Shown: in pieces, positions 1-13,445 of the stretch
How positions within the stretch are numbered: position 1 is the first letter of the stretch
Layout: each line of letters starts with the position of its first letter
Source: Sipunculus nudus
Taxonomy: Eukaryota; Annelida; Sipuncula; Golfingiida; Sipunculidae
Direction of reading: 5' to 3'
Assembly: GCA_026874595.1 (NCBI GenBank)
Contig: CM049313.1
Location: 26,162,008 to 26,226,007, forward strand
Length of the DNA stretch: 64,000 bases
Made by a program: the position numbers and the translations under genes
Notes under the pieces: model-generated
The model's input: only the letters and a program-made list of their open reading frames with translations
Database searches by the model: none
Told to the model about the DNA's origin: nothing

Positions 1-150
1 TAATTGACCTCCCTGGATGTTAACTTAGAAGTTTCTAGGACCAGCTGTTATGATTTGTGCCCTGCTAACAGACGGACGGACGTCCAGACAGACTACGGAC
101 AAAGCGCCCTTCCTATACCTCAGTTGACTAACAGTCAGCTGAGCTAAAAA
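1..150 (+). repeat. Tail of a family B repeat
   Basis: Ends with a GACGGACGGACG stretch, then CTATACCTCAGTTGACT and CAGTCAGCTGAGCTAAAAA. The same tail closes the repeats at 35365, 35745, 36474 and 60731. The left end is cut by the window. Confidence 0.75.
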
Positions 151-1254
151 TGATTGTAGCTGGCACCACCAGTCTTGTATTCAAAAAGGTTTCAGAGATA
201 TATACATATGCCCAAGTTCAGACTGATATATCAAACCCCTCCCGAGAAATAAGCAGGGACACACACTGTGCAAAAAATTATTGTAGGTGGCACCACTAGT
301 CTTGTATACGACAAGTATACAATAATTAAAATACGATAGGTATAAATATGCCCAATTTCAGGATGATATATCAAATTCCTCTTTAAAAATAAGCAGGCAC
401 AAAAGTCACACACTGTGCAAATGTCATTGTAGGTGGTGACACCTGTCTTGTGAACGAGAAACCCATCAAAGACACATAGACAGGTCAAAATATTAGGCCA
501 ATACATCAAACTTACCTTAAGTCTGATGCATGGGGCTGACCACGCTTAGGTGAGAAAGGCAGTTGCCCCGAGTGAACTGTGACAAATTTGCTGGCTCAGG
601 CTACTGCACTGAGTGAACTCATGACCTGCACCTGGCTAGACTGGGTGAACTTTTGACCTGTACCTGGCTGCACTGAGTGAACTCTTGACCTGTTGCCTAA
701 TCTGATACAGTTGGCAGTCTGCCAAAGCTATAGATAGATTGGCTCCACATGCAGCCCTGAGGGGCATGACACCCATGAGGTGATCTCATGGTGCCCATGA
801 GGTGTTCACATGTCACCCATGAGGGGATCACATGCCTTGTGCTTGGCTGCACTGATTGAATTTTGACCTATATCTGGCTGCACTGAATGAACTCTTGATC
901 TCTTGCCAAATCTGAAATAGTTGGTAGTTTCTTGACCTATTTAAATAAACAGACACAATCTTGGCCTGTTGCTAAATCTGTTTACACATACTGAAAGACT
1001 TTGGCTAAAATGTTTGTTTTTTTTTCAAGCTGAAATATTTATAAACTTTTTATCAAAATATCTAAATTAATAACAAAGCCTACAGGCCTAATGCAAACCT
1101 GTGCAAAGTTTGGGAGTATGAATGGAGGTTTATTTTTAAAATTTAATATTGATCCTCTTAAGTCCTGCATATCTACCTTAGTAATTATGATTACAGCAAA
1201 ATGGACATTTCAGACCTGCAAGTTTCAGACTAGGACATTTTAAAACCAGTATAT
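151..1254 (+). repeat. Family A core and spacer, head missing
   Basis: Three box-bearing monomers of about 140 bp start at about 151, with boxes such as GGTGGCACCACTAG near 284 and GGTGGTGACACC near 433. Short copies of CTGCACTGAGTGAACTCTTG (about 550-720) follow, then CCCATGAGGTGATCACATG copies (about 768-830). A decayed head (AAAGCCTACAGGCCTAATG) lies at 1073. The order matches 60732-61600 closely. Confidence 0.7.
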
Positions 1255-3960
1255 TGGTAGTCGACAAGCGACTATGTGTATTCTCAGAAATCAGAGTGGG
1301 ACAGGTGAAGTGAGGCATGGATTAAGTGGCAAGGGGAATACAGTGAGGTGTGTTGCATATTAGCATCGATGTCTGCAGCGTAAACGTGAATGTAGGTGGT
1401 GCCACCTGTAAAAAAATCGAGAAAATTGTCTAGGATGTATAAACCTGCAAAATTTCAGGTGGATAAGTCAAACCACTGCTGAGATATGATTTTATCCCAA
1501 GGCAGATGAAAAGATGGACACTGTGCATCATTAGTTGCAGGTGGCACCATCAGTTTTGCCTATGATGAAGAGCTTTGTGAGATCTATACACATGCAAAAT
1601 TTTGGCCAAATCAATCAAACGGTTCCCGAGATATGAGCTTTGATGTCTGCAGAGTAAACCTGAATGTAGGTGGCTCCACCTGTCATAAAATAAAGAGAGC
1701 TGTCCAGGATGTATAAACCTGCAAAATTTCAGGTGGATAAGTCAAACCACTGCTGAGATATGAGTGATTTTATCCCAAGGCAGATGAACAGATGGATGCT
1801 GTGCATAAATGGTTGCAGGTGGCACCACCAGTTTTGCCTAAGATGAAGAGCTATGTGAGATCTATACACATGCAAAATTTTGGCCCAATCGGTCAAATGG
1901 TTCCCGAGATATGAGCTTTGATGTCTGCAGAGTAAACCTGAATGTAGGTGGCGCCACCTGTCATAAAATAAAGAGAGCTGTCCAGGATGTATAAACCTGC
2001 AAAATTTCAGGTGGATAAATCAAACCACTGCCGAGATATGAGTGATTTTATCCCAAGGCAGATGAACAGATGGAAGCTGTGCATAAATGGTTGAAGGTGG
2101 CGCGACCAGTTTTGCCTATGATGAAGAACTATATGAGTTCTATACACATGCCAAATTTTGGCCCAATCTGTCAAATGGTTCCCGAGATATGAACTTGGAT
2201 GTCTGAAGAGTAAAGCTGAATGTAGGTGGCGCCACCTGTCATAAAATCGAGAAAGCTGTCCAGGATATATAAACCTGCAAAATTTCAGGTGAATAAGTCA
2301 AACTACTGCTGAGATATGAGTGATTTTATCCCAAGGCAGATGAACAGATGGACGTTGTGCATAAATGGTTGCAGGTGGCACCACTATTTTTACCTATGAT
2401 GAAGAGCTATGTGAGACCTATACACATGCAAAATTTTGGCCCAATCAGTCAAACGGTTCCCGAGATATGAGCTTTGATGTCTGCAGAGTAAACCTGAATG
2501 TAGGTGGCTCCACCTGTCATAAAATTAAGAGAGCTGTCCAGGATGTATAAACCTGCAAAATTTCAGGTGGATAAGTTAAGCCACTGCTGAGATATGAGTG
2601 ATTTTATCCCAAGGCAGATGAACAGATGGATGCTGTGCATAAATGGTTGCAGGTGGCGCCACCAGTTTTGCCTATGATGAAGAGCTATGTGAGATCTATA
2701 CACATGCAAAATTTCGGCCCAATCGGTCAAATGGTTCCCGAGATATGAGCTTGGATGTCTGCAGAGTAAACGTGAATGTAGGTGGCGCCACCTGTCATAA
2801 AATAAAGAGAACTGTCCAGGATGTATAAACCTGCAAAATTTCAGGTGGATAAGTCAAACCACTGCTGAGATATGAGTGATTTTATCCCAAGGCAGGTGAA
2901 CAGATGGAAGCTGTGCATAAATGGTTGAAGGTGGCGCCACCAGTTTTGCCTATGATGAAAAACTATGTGAGTTCTATACACATGCAAAATTTTGGCCCAA
3001 TCGGTCAAATGGTTCCCGAGATATGAGCTTGGATGTCTGCAGAGTAAACCTGAATGTAGGTGGCGCCATAAGTCATAAAATCGAGAAAGCTGTCCAGTAT
3101 ATATAAACCTGCATAATATCAGGAGAATAAGTCAAACTACTGCTGAGATATGAGTGATTTTATCCCAAGGCAGATGAACAGATGGATGCTGTGCATAAAT
3201 GGTTGCAGATGGCACCACCAGTTTTGCCTATGATGAAGAGCTATGTGAGATCTATACACATGCAAAATTTTGGCCCAATCAGTCAGACGGTTCTCGAGAT
3301 ATGAGCTTTGATGTCAGCAGAGTAAACCTGAATGTAGGTGGTGCCACCTTCATAAAATCAAGAAAGCTGTCCAGGATGTATAAACCTGCAAAATTTCAGG
3401 TGAATAAGTCAAACCACTGCTGAGATATGAGTGGTTTTATCCCAACGCAGATGAACAGATGGACGCTGTGCATAAATTTTGGCACGTGGCGCCACCAGTT
3501 TTGCCTATGATGAAGAGCTATGTGAGATCTATAAACATGCAAAATTTTGGCCCAATCGGTCAAATGGTTATCGAGATATGAGCTTGGATGTCTGCAGAGT
3601 AAACCTGAATGTAGGTGGCGCCACCAGTCATAAAATCTAGAAAGCTGTCCAGGATGTATAAACCTGCAAAATTTCAGGTAAAAAAGTCAAACCACTTTTG
3701 AGATGTGAGTGATATTATCCCAAGTCAGATGAACAGATGGACGCTGTGCAAAAATGGTTGCAGATGGCGCTACCATTTTTAGTGTATGTTATAAAGCTAT
3801 CAAAGGGCTAAATTTGTGTAAAATTTTTAGCCTGATCGGTCAAACGGTTCCCGAGATATGTGGGTTTATGTGTGGAAACAGACGCAAAAATGAACGCTGG
3901 GCAGCAAGGAAAGGTCAGAGGTCAACAAAAAATGAGGGTGCAGCAGTTCACATGAGACCT
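1255..3960 (+). repeat. 278-bp tandem array (family D), block 1
   Basis: After a leader (about 1255-1390) the box recurs every 278 bp: half A near 1536, 1815, 2093, 2371, 2649, 2927 and 3205; half B near 1394, 1666, 1945, 2224, 2501, 2779 and 3057. The halves resemble each other (box, then a GATxTATA.AC.TGCAAAATTT segment, then GAGATATGAG), so the unit is a dimer of monomers of about 139 bp. Four consecutive units hold similar 61-codon open frames, which are a by-product of recent amplification. It ends in a diverged unit without the terminal hairpin seen in the other blocks. Confidence 0.85.
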
Positions 3961-4225
3961 GATGATAAACCCGATTCGCTTAAAATGCAAACCAAGTTTT
4001 TTCTGAAAAATATAGCTCCAATAATCTGGGAATTCTGCATCTATACATTGTGTCTAGCGTCTAGACACATTGTCTAGACACCCACCAGAGCCAGGTCAGT
4101 TGCCATGGTGATGTCTGGACCCCACCTGTTTGTACTGAGTGACCCCTTGACTTGGCTGCTGAAACTCAGCATGGGGTTAAATCTTTTTTCAAACACAGAA
4201 AGCCTTTTTCAATTGGCTACAATGC
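3961..4225. other. Unassigned intron sequence
   Basis: Short repeat fragments with a TGTCTAGxxxCTAGACA-like stretch near 4050-4080. No exon or recognisable element was seen. Confidence 0.4.
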
Positions 4226-5822
4226 TTTTTAGCTCAGCTGACTTTCAGTCATGCTGGGCTACAGCGATGGGTCTTTGTCCGTCGTCCTTCCGTCTGTCCG
4301 TCTGGCCGGCCGGCCGTCCGTTCATTAGCAGGGCACGAATCGTAACCGTAGGGGCTAGGGCCATGAACCCTATGCAGTCTTAGAGGTTCTAAAAAGATCT
4401 CCTTGCAAACCTGAAATTAGGTCACTGCGACCTATATTCTGGAAGTTATGGGGTGTGTTTGCACCCCCCAGAAATAATTCTTTTAGCTAAAATTTTCATC
4501 CCAAACCTTCCATCTTTCACATACAGCTCACCTACCAACAGGGGAAGAACCATAATTATTTTGAGGTTACAAGGTCAAAGGTCAAGGTCACAGAACCAAC
4601 TTCTTTGAAAAGCCCGTGGATGCATTTTAAGCCAAACCTTTCATCCCAATTCTTTGATCTTTCACATATAGCTCACCTACTAAGCGGGAGAAGAATCCTA
4701 TAGATGTTGAGGTCACAAGGTCAAAGGTCAGGGTCACAGGATCCACTTCTTTGAAAAGGTTGTGGACACATTTCAAGCTAGACCTTTCATTCCAAACCTT
4801 TCAGCACTGATATCGCTTCTCTGCCAACAGGGGTAAAGACCTGTTGATTTTTAGGTCAAAGGTCAAGTTCACAGCACCCTCTTCTTGCGTGGAGTCATTT
4901 TCAGGCAAACTTTTCAATCTATACTTTCCATCTGTCATATATGGCTTACCTACCAATAGGGGAAGAAGCCTGTTGATGTTGAGTTCAAAAGGTCAAAGGT
5001 CAAGGTCACAATATTGTTCTTAATGCTTGTGAACATATTTCAAGTGAAACTGTTCAACCCAAACCATCAGTCTTTTACATATGCCACATCTATGCATCAT
5101 TAAATGTGATTCAAACTTCACATTTATGGGTCTTTTTGCATGAAGAAATAACTAATTGATTTTGAGGTAAGCTGGTCAGGAGGTTAAAGGTTGCAGGTCT
5201 AAGTTATTCACTCATTTGTTGCCAAGTAATTAAACCCGGTCAGATGTAAGTGGTTAGCAGTTATCATTTAAAAAGAATCAAGTTGATATGTGGGCAAAAG
5301 GCCAAGGTCATAGGTCAGGGATGTTCACAATAACTTATTTTGTAGACCATCTCTATTTTTCTTGTACATATAACCATTGGTTATGGTACATCTCACTGTG
5401 TGGCTGTAATTGTGAGTGATGCTGGTGACATATGACTCTCTTTTGTATCAGCCTGTTAAGTAATAAGGCTGAGTGATAAATACCTCGTTACTGCATAACA
5501 AAAACAATGCTTCAGTCAGGCATTAAGACTGTGAGAGTATAGTATTAAGGTTTAGCTACTGATTTATAAGATGATGGGAACATTTTGCAGTTTATTTTAT
5601 GGAATCATAGCAATAAACTTAGTTTCCTAGATATCTGAATATTTTATATAAATCACCAGATATAAAACCAAATATTTGTTCTCATAATATGTGGATGTGT
5701 ACCTGGATTTGGGATGGCTTTTTTTATTACAAGACCTTTAGTAATGCTTTCTGCATTTCTTTTCTTTCAGGTTTTGCAGTTTCCCTACCCTGCTGATCCC
5801 ATTGAAAAGCAGAGTGATAATA
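4226..5822 (+). mobile_element. Family C element, copy 1
   Basis: Starts with TTTTTAGCTCAGCTGACTTT followed by a CCGTC-rich stretch, the reverse complement of the family B/C tail. It contains several modules with AGGTCA half-sites, then a polypyrimidine tract with TTTCTTTCAG|GTTTTGCAG near its end. A second copy lies inverted at 25952-27120. No protein-coding capacity, so it is a non-autonomous element of unknown class. Confidence 0.7.
4572..5008 (+). promoter_or_regulatory. Cluster of AGGTCA nuclear-receptor half-sites
   Basis: AGGTCAAAGGTCAAGGTCA at 4572-4590 is a one-base-spaced direct repeat followed by a TCAAGGTCA extended half-site. Similar clusters lie at 4710-4736, about 4853-4865 and 4989-5008. 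One-base-spaced repeats are the known site type for RXR/HNF4/COUP-TF receptors, and TCAAGGTCA for FTZ-F1/ERR receptors. Function is not shown by sequence alone. Confidence 0.4.
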
Positions 5823-5825
5823 AAC

Positions 5826-8800
5826 AAGGCCTACAGGCCTAATGCGAACTTGTGCATTGGGAAATACACAAGGTATGATGCTTCAATGCTGGACCATTAC
5901 TTTTCATGTATATGAACTATGCAAGTACTAAACATTTTGAATAAGAAACAATTACACAAACATCTCTGCTGAAATTCTGGCATAGGTGCACACAACACAA
6001 GATTGTAGCTGGCACCACCAGTCTTGTATACAACGAAGCTATCAGTGATATATACATAAGCCCGATTTCAGACTAATATATCAAACCCCTCCTGCGAAAA
6101 ATGTGTGCAAAAGTCATGGTAGGTGGCAACACCTGTCTTGTGAGCGAGAACGCCATCAAAGACACTTAGACAGGTCAAAATATATGGCCAATACATAAAA
6201 CTTACCTTGAGTCTGATGCATGGGGCTGACCAGGCTTAGGTGAGAAAGGCTGTTGCCCTGAGTGAACTGTGACAAATTGCTTGCTCAGACTACTGCACTG
6301 AGTGAACTCATGACCTGCACCTGGCTAGACTGGGTGAACTTTTGACCTGTACCTGGCTGCACTGAGTGAACTCTTGACCTGTTGCATAATCTGACACAGT
6401 TGGCAGTCTGCCAAATCTATATATAGAATGCAGCTACTGCACTGAGTAAACTCCTGACCCATACCTGGCTGCACTGAGTGAACTTTTGACCTGTTGCCTA
6501 ATCTGATACATTTGGCAGTCTGCCAAAGCTATAAATAGATCCAGACTGACCTCTGGCCTGTTGCCAAATCTGAAATAGTAGCCACACCATTGCATAAGCT
6601 CATGCAGGGGCCCTGCCCTGAGGGGCTTGACACCCATGAAGTGATCACATGGTGCCCATGAGGTGTTAACATGTCACCCATGAGGTGATCACATGCCATG
6701 TGCTTGGCTGAACTGATTGAACTCTTGACCTATATCTGGCTGCACTGAATGAAATCTTGATCTGTTCCCAAATCTGAAACAGTTGGCAGTTTCTCAACCT
6801 ATTTAAAGATACAGATTCAATCTTGGCCTGTTGGTATATCTGTTTACACATACTGAAAGACTTTGGTTAAAATTTCTTTTTTCAAGCCGACATATTCATA
6901 AACTTTTTATCAAAATATCTAGAATAATAAAAGATGCAGTACTTTCATTGTTAAAGGTCCAATAATTCTGCCAAAAATCATTCTAGTAAACTTGAACAAA
7001 GGCCACCTAATAATAATTTTTGTGCAATGTTACAGAAGATATAATTGAAATAATAATTTTGTAGAAGAACACTATTGCAGTCCTCAGTTTGAAAAAGACA
7101 TAATAATAGCCATAAGACCAACTTAAGCTTTTCAAACTCGACCAAAAATCAACAAACTCAGTATATTCTGAAATGATTGAAACAACCATGTCCTAGGATA
7201 ATTCTTTTGAAAAATTGAACAATTCAACTTGACAGTTTCCTCATTAAGCTGAAAGAGGCTAAAATTATGAGGTTTTTTGCCCATAAAAAACAGGTCAATG
7301 TAGGTGGCACCACTAAATCTACAACTTTAAATACGAGTCACGTGACCAACATTTGCACAATACCTGGTAATGCTAGCTTCTGTCATTTCTGAGAGTACTA
7401 TGTCAGTATGCTTACTTGGCCGAATGACTGTTCAAATTTGTGTAACTCCACTAAAATTCATCAAATGCAAACCATTTGAACAGACTTGAGAGGGCTTGCC
7501 TCTGGGATCATTTATGTAAAATATTTAACAATTTGGCTGGACTGTCTACAAGAAGACAACTTTTAAAATATTGTCAGCTTTTTCCTTATAAAATCTAAGT
7601 AAATGCAGATAGCAAAAAAGTAAGCTGAATCCTACAAAATTTGATATGTGACAGATTATTGCATAAAATCAGGGAATGGTAGCTCCTGCTATTCCTGAGA
7701 AATTATGGATTATTGTACAGATGACCAATGACCCCCGTACAAAAATAGGTCAATTCAGGTGGCGCCACCAATACCTGAATTTCATATATGACTCATGTGA
7801 CCAACACTGGCAAAAAATTTGGTGATGATAGCTCTTGCCATTTCTGAGATTGTCATTTTAGTATGCTTTTTTTGGACAGATGACTAGGTTCAACTTCCTG
7901 TAATTCGGCAAAAATTCACCGAACTTGAACCATTTGAACAAACTTAAGAGGGATGGTATAAAAGATTATTTCTGTAAAATATTAAACAAAGTGGCTTGAC
8001 CGTTTCAGAGGAGAAGATTTTTAAAGGTTTTTTGGCTTTTTCTCTATAAAATCTGAAAAAATGCAGATTTTTTTTAGATGGCTAATTTTTTGCGTTAAAT
8101 TTCATTTTGCTAGCTCCAGTCGTTTTCAAAATAGTATGGGTTAACGTATACCTGTGATTGTAAATATTGCCTGGCATGAGGAATATCTAAAATCATAAAT
8201 CTATATTTTTTAAAAGTTTTTTTTTAAATTCTTGTCAATATTAACCATAGATAACCTGAAATCTAAATGTCTGGAGGCATGATGTAACAGATGCTGAAAA
8301 ACTGGTTCCAGGCTAGATGTATCTGCTTCACACAGCTAACACATTTGGTAAAATGACTCAATTCAATCTTTATAATTCAGCCAAATTCATTTTTTGGAAC
8401 CATAAAAGACAATTATTATAAGAATGATTCAGGGAATTATTCTTGCAAAATATTAAACAAACTGGCCTCAGTATCATCATCAGTTGAAAAACGTTTTGTA
8501 GGTTTATAACTCATATGGGAAAATACAACAAAATGGCAAAGTTCAGCTTCCCATAACTCAGCCAAAAATCATTGAATCAAAACCATTTGAACAAACTTGA
8601 ATTATCAACATCTAAGGATAATTAATGTGTGAGATTTAAGAATTTGGCCCAGTGGTTTTTGAGAAGAAGAATTTTGTAGCCACTTAGCTAACATGGGCTG
8701 TTATGGCATATGACTAAATTCAGCTTCCCATAACTCAGCCAAAAGTCACTGAACTGAGACCATTTGAACAAACTTGAATTATCAACATCTAAGGATAATT

Positions 8801-9914
8801 AATGTGTGAGATTTAAGAATTTGGCCCAGTGGTTTTTGAGAAGAAGAATTTTGTAGCCACTTAGCTAACATGGGCTGTTATGGCATATGACTAAATTCAG
8901 CTTCCCATAACTCAGCCAAAAGTCACTGAACTGAGACCATTTGAACAAACTTGAATTATCAACATCTCAGGATAATTAATGTGTGAGATTTAAGAATTTG
9001 GCCCAGTGGTTGTTGAGAAGTAGATTTTTGTAGCCACTTAGCTAAAATTGGCTGTTATGGCATATGACTAAATTCAGCTCCCCATAACTCAGCCAAAAGT
9101 CACTGAACTGAGACCATTTGAACAAACTTGAATTATCAACATCTAAGGATAATTAATGTGTGAGATTTAAATATTTGGCCCAGTGGTTTTTGAGAAGAAT
9201 ATTTTTGTAGCCACTAAGCTAAAATGGGCTGTTATGGCATATGACTAAATTCAGCTTCCCATAACTTAGCCAAAAGTAACTGAACTGAGACCATTTGAAC
9301 AAACTTCAGAAAGCACTACCCTAGTATCATTTCTGTGCGATATTAAACAATTTGGCCATTTCGTTTTGGAGAAAAAGTTATTTGTAGCTGTCAGTGTGAT
9401 ACGGGCACTGATGACCCCGTACAAAAAAGGCCAATGCAGGTGGCGCCACCAATACCTCAATTTCAGATATGACTCATGTGACCAACATTGGCATAAAATT
9501 TGATGATGATAGCTCCCACTGTTTCTAAGATTGTAATTTTAGTATGTTTTTTTGGACAGATGAATAAGTTAAACTAGCTGTAACTCGGCCTAAAATCACT
9601 GAACCTAAACCATTTGAACAAAATTGAGAGAGATTGTTCCAGGGATCATTTCTGTGAAACACTGGACAATTTGGCTGAACAGTTTCGGAGAAGAAGATTT
9701 TTAAAGCTTTTTTAGCTTTTTCCCTATAAAATCTAGGAAAATGCAGTTAGCCAAAAAATAAGCAAAATCTGATAGAGCTTTTTAGATGACCAATTTTTTG
9801 CATAAAATTTCGTGACGCTAACTCTTGCCGTTTTCAAGATAGTATGGGTTAATGTACAGAGACGGACAACGGACGACACCACACCATCGCATAAGCTCAC
9901 AGGTTCGCTAAAAA
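5826..9914 (+). mobile_element. Family A composite element, near full length
   Basis: Head AAGGCCTACAGGCCTAATG with GCGAACTTGTGCA after it, boxes at about 6012, 6122, 7302, 7757 and 9440, short CTGCACTGAGTGAAC copies, a 177-bp tandem section, then a GACGGACAACGGACG stretch and the tail CATCGCATAAGCTCAC AGGTTCGCTAAAAA. No transposase frame. The organisation of tandem core between conserved ends resembles bivalve pearl/Helitron-like non-autonomous elements. Confidence 0.75.
8540..9300 (+). repeat. 177-bp tandem repeats inside the family A element
   Basis: CAGCTTCCCATAACTCAGCC recurs at 8554, 8721, 8898, 9075 and 9252, the last four exactly 177 bp apart. The units are very similar, which suggests recent local expansion. 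The same module is tandem at about 45730-46270 and at lower copy number at 17810-18000 and 62260-63110. Confidence 0.85.
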
Positions 9915-10310
9915 TTCACAACTAATTTTGAATCTTGATTATATAATGTTATATCCCTGATAAAAAATCTCTAGCTTCAGCAATTCTCATGTTAAGGAAT
10001 CTGAGTAAATACAGTCAAACCTGTCTAATGTGACCACCCTAGGGACTAGGCACAAGTGGTCGTAATTGACAGGTGGTTGTAATTGACAGGTTCTGAACGT
10101 TAAAGAACTGCACAAATCTAGATGATATGTATGACAGAAATACAGTGAAACTCCCCTAATCCGGACACTCAAGGGACTGGAGGATTTGTCGTATTAGTGA
10201 GTTATCCTGTTTAGAGGAGTTTAGAAATTTGCTTAATAAATTTGATTTTAATCATTTTCATAATAGCTTAAATATGCACTTGCAATTTAAACAAATATAA
10301 TTATTTTAAC
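9915..10310 (+). mobile_element. Intron with two pogo/Tigger-like terminal fragments
   Basis: TA|CAGTCAAACCTGTCTAA at 10010 and TA|CAGTGAAACTCCCCTAA at 10141, each followed by GACCACCC or GGACACTC and a CTAGGGACT/AAGGGACTGG motif, look like Tc1/pogo-type termini after TA. No transposase here. The first 90 bases match a dispersed intron repeat also found at about 22930-23040. Confidence 0.45.
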
Positions 10311-11678
10311 AAGGCCTACAGGCCTAATGCGAACCTGTGCATATGGATATACACCAGGTATAACGCTTCAGTGCTGAACCACTACTTTTCATATATATGA
10401 ACAATGCAAGTACTAAACATTTGAACAAGAAACAAAAATAATTGTAGGTGGCACCACCAGTCTTGTATACAACAAAGCTATTTGACATGTACACATATGC
10501 CCAATTTCAGGCTGATATATCAAACCCCTTCTGTAGAATTAAGCAGGCAAATACACTTTGCAAAAGTCATTGTAGATGGCGACACCTGTCTTGTGAACGA
10601 GAAAGCCATGAAAACACATAGACAGGTCAGAAAATCAGGCCAATACATCAAACTTACCTTGAGTCTGATGCACGGAGCTGACCAGGCTTAGGTGAGAAAG
10701 GCTGTTGCCCCAAGTGCACTGTGACAAATTACTGGCTCAGGCCACTGCACTGAGTGAACTCTTGACCTGCACCTGGCTAGACTGAGTGAATTTTTGACCT
10801 GTACCTGGCTGCACTGAGTGAACTCTTGACCTGTTGCATAATCTGAAACAGTTGGCAGTCTGCCAAAGCTATAAATAAATCCAGGCTGACCTTTCGCCTA
10901 TTGCCAAATCTGAAATAGTAGCCACACAATTGCATAAGCTCACAGATTGGCTCCATATGCAGCCCTGAGGGGCATGACACCCATGAGGTGATCACATGAT
11001 ACTCGAGGTGATCACATGCTACCCATGAGATGATCACATGCTGCCCATGAGGTGATCACATGCCTTGTGCTTGGCTGCACTGACTGAACTGTTGACCTAT
11101 ATTTGGCTGCACTGAATGAACTCTTGATCAGAGAAGAAGTTTTTTGTAGCAGTCAGTATGATACGGGCACTGATGACCCCCGTACAAAAAAGGCCGATGC
11201 AGGTGGCGCCACCAATACCTCAATTTTAGATATGTCTCAGGTGAACAACATTGGCATAAAATTTGGTGATGATAGCTCCAGCCGTTTCTGAGATTGTAAT
11301 TTTAGTATGCTTTTTTCGACAGATGACTAAGTTCAACTTCCTGTAACTCAGCCAAAAATCACCGAACTTTAACCATTCGAACAAACTTGAGAAAGATTGT
11401 TCCAGGAATTATTTCTGTGAAATATTGGACAATTTGGCTGAACAGTTTCGGAGAAGAAGATTTTTAAAGCTTTTTTAGGTTTTTCCCTATAAAATCGAAG
11501 AAAATGCAGTTAGCCAAAAAATAAGCAAAATTCGATATAGTTTTTTAGATGACTAATTTTTTGCATGAAATTTCATGATGCTAACTCTTGCCGTTTTCAA
11601 GATAGTATGGGTTAACGTACAGACGACGGACGCTGGACCACGCCACACCATCGCATAAGCTCACAGGTTCGCTAAAAA
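10311..11678 (+). mobile_element. Family A composite element, short version
   Basis: Head AAGGCCTACAGGCCTAATG, two to three box monomers, the CTGCACTGAGTGAAC section, four CCCATGAG(G/A)TGATCACATG-type copies at about 10980-11062, and a lower box near 11203. The tail is CATCGCATAAGCTCAC then AGGTTCGCTAAAAA. The 177-bp section is missing, as if deleted between similar modules. Confidence 0.75.
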
Positions 11679-13445
11679 TAGAGAAAAAATGTGTAAACTT
11701 TAAAAACTAGAATACGGGTAACTGACAAGTGACTACATGTATCTGTTAAAATCAGAGTGAAACAGGTGAATTGAGGCATGGATTGAGTGGCAAGGGGAAA
11801 TAGAGTGAGGTATGTTGCATATTAGCATGGATGTCTGCAGCCTAAATGTGTATGTAGGTTGTGCCACCTACCACAAATCCAGAAAGCTGTCCAAGTTGTA
11901 TACACCTGCAAAATTTTAGGCAGAAAAGTCAAACCACTACATGTATATGAGTGATTTTTGCCCACGGCAGACAAACAGACAGACACTTTGCAAAAGTCTT
12001 TGCAGGTGACCCCTCCAGTTTTGTGTATGATAAAGACCTATGTGAGATCTATACACATTCAAAATTTTGGCCCAATCGTTCAAACGGTTCCCGAGATAGG
12101 AGCTTGGATGTCTGCAGTATAAACTAGTATGTAGGTGGCGCCACCTGTCATAAAATCAAGAAAGCTATCCAGGATGAATAAAACTGCAAAATTTTAGGCA
12201 GATATGTCAAACCACTGCCGAGATATGAGTGACATTATCCCACGGCAGACAAACAGACAGATGCTGTGCAATAATGGTTGCAGGTGGCGCCACCAGTTTT
12301 GCCTATGATAAAGAGCTATGTGAGATCTATACACATGCAAAATTTTGGCCCAATCAGTCAAACAGTTCCCAAGATATGAGCTTGGATGTCATTAGCGTAA
12401 ATGTGAATGTAGGTGGCGCCCCCTGTCATAAAATAAAGAAAGCTATCCAGGATGTATATGCATGACAAATTTCAGGTGAATCAGTCAATTCACTGCAGAG
12501 ATATGAGTGATTTTAACCCAAGGCAGATGAACAGATGTACACTGTGCAAACATGGTTACAGGTGGCGCCACCATTTTTTGTGTATGTTACAGAGCTATCA
12601 AAGGGCTACATTTGTATAAATTTTATTTCCTGATCAGTCAAACGGTTCCCAAGATATGAGCTTGGATGTCGTCAGTGTGAACGTGAATGTAGGTGGCGCC
12701 ACCTGTCATAAAATCAAGAAAGCTATCCAGGATGTATATGCATGACAAATTTCAGGTGAATTAGCCAATTCACTGCAGAGATATGAGTGATTTTAACCCA
12801 AGGCAGATGAACAGATGGACACTGTGCAAACATGGTTACAGGTGGCACCACCATTTTTTGTGTATGTTATAAAGCAATCCAAGGGTTACATTTGTATAAA
12901 TTTTATTCCCTGAAGTTCAAACGGTACCCGAGATATGAGCTTGGATGTCATCAGCATGAAAGTGAATGTGGGTGGCGCCACCTGTCATAAAATCAAGAAA
13001 GCTATCCTGGATGTATACGTATGACGAATTTCAGGTGAATTAGTCAATTCACTGCAGATATATGAGTGATTTTAACCCAAGGCAGATGAACAGATGGACA
13101 CTGTGCATACATGGTTACAGGTGGCGCCACCTTTTTTGTGTATGTTATAAAGTAATCCAAGGGCTACATTTGTATAAATTTTATTTCCTGATCGGTCAAA
13201 CGGTTCCCAAGATTAGAGGGTTTATGTGTGGAAACAGACCCACAAATGGACACTGGATAGAGAGGAAAGGTCAGAGGTCAACGCAAATTGGTTAGGCACC
13301 ACTTCACATGTGACCCGATAATTGGTGTAAGTTTTGGAAAAATCGGTCCATTAGTCTCCGAGGAGCTCTCTGGAAATGAACGCCACCGCGGCGGAGGAAC
13401 CTGGTCAAAAACATAGTATCCGCAAAACTTAGTTTTGGCGGATAC
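11679..13445 (+). repeat. 278-bp array (family D), block 2, with terminal hairpin
   Basis: The leader (ACTAGAATACGGGTA near 11706) precedes units with boxes near 12138, 12287, 12415, 12560, 12692, 12842, 12975 and 13120. It ends in a GC-rich stretch and a hairpin at 13416-13445. The later units alternate with a diverged half (TTTTTTGTGTATGTTA). Confidence 0.8.
13416..13445. repeat. Terminal hairpin of the 278-bp element
   Basis: GTATCCGCAAAAC pairs with GTTTTGGCGGATAC, giving a stem of about 13 bp with one bulge and a two- to three-base loop. The same hairpin follows arrays at 32975-33004 and 36606-36635, so it is probably a defined element end. Confidence 0.75.

Noticed and set aside
2365-3423. 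Similar 61-74 codon open frames in successive 278-bp units (MVAGG...CHKIK)
   Set aside because: The unit is not a multiple of three, each frame is isolated, several neighbouring units have it broken, and the frame contains the non-coding box. Recent duplication explains the similarity.
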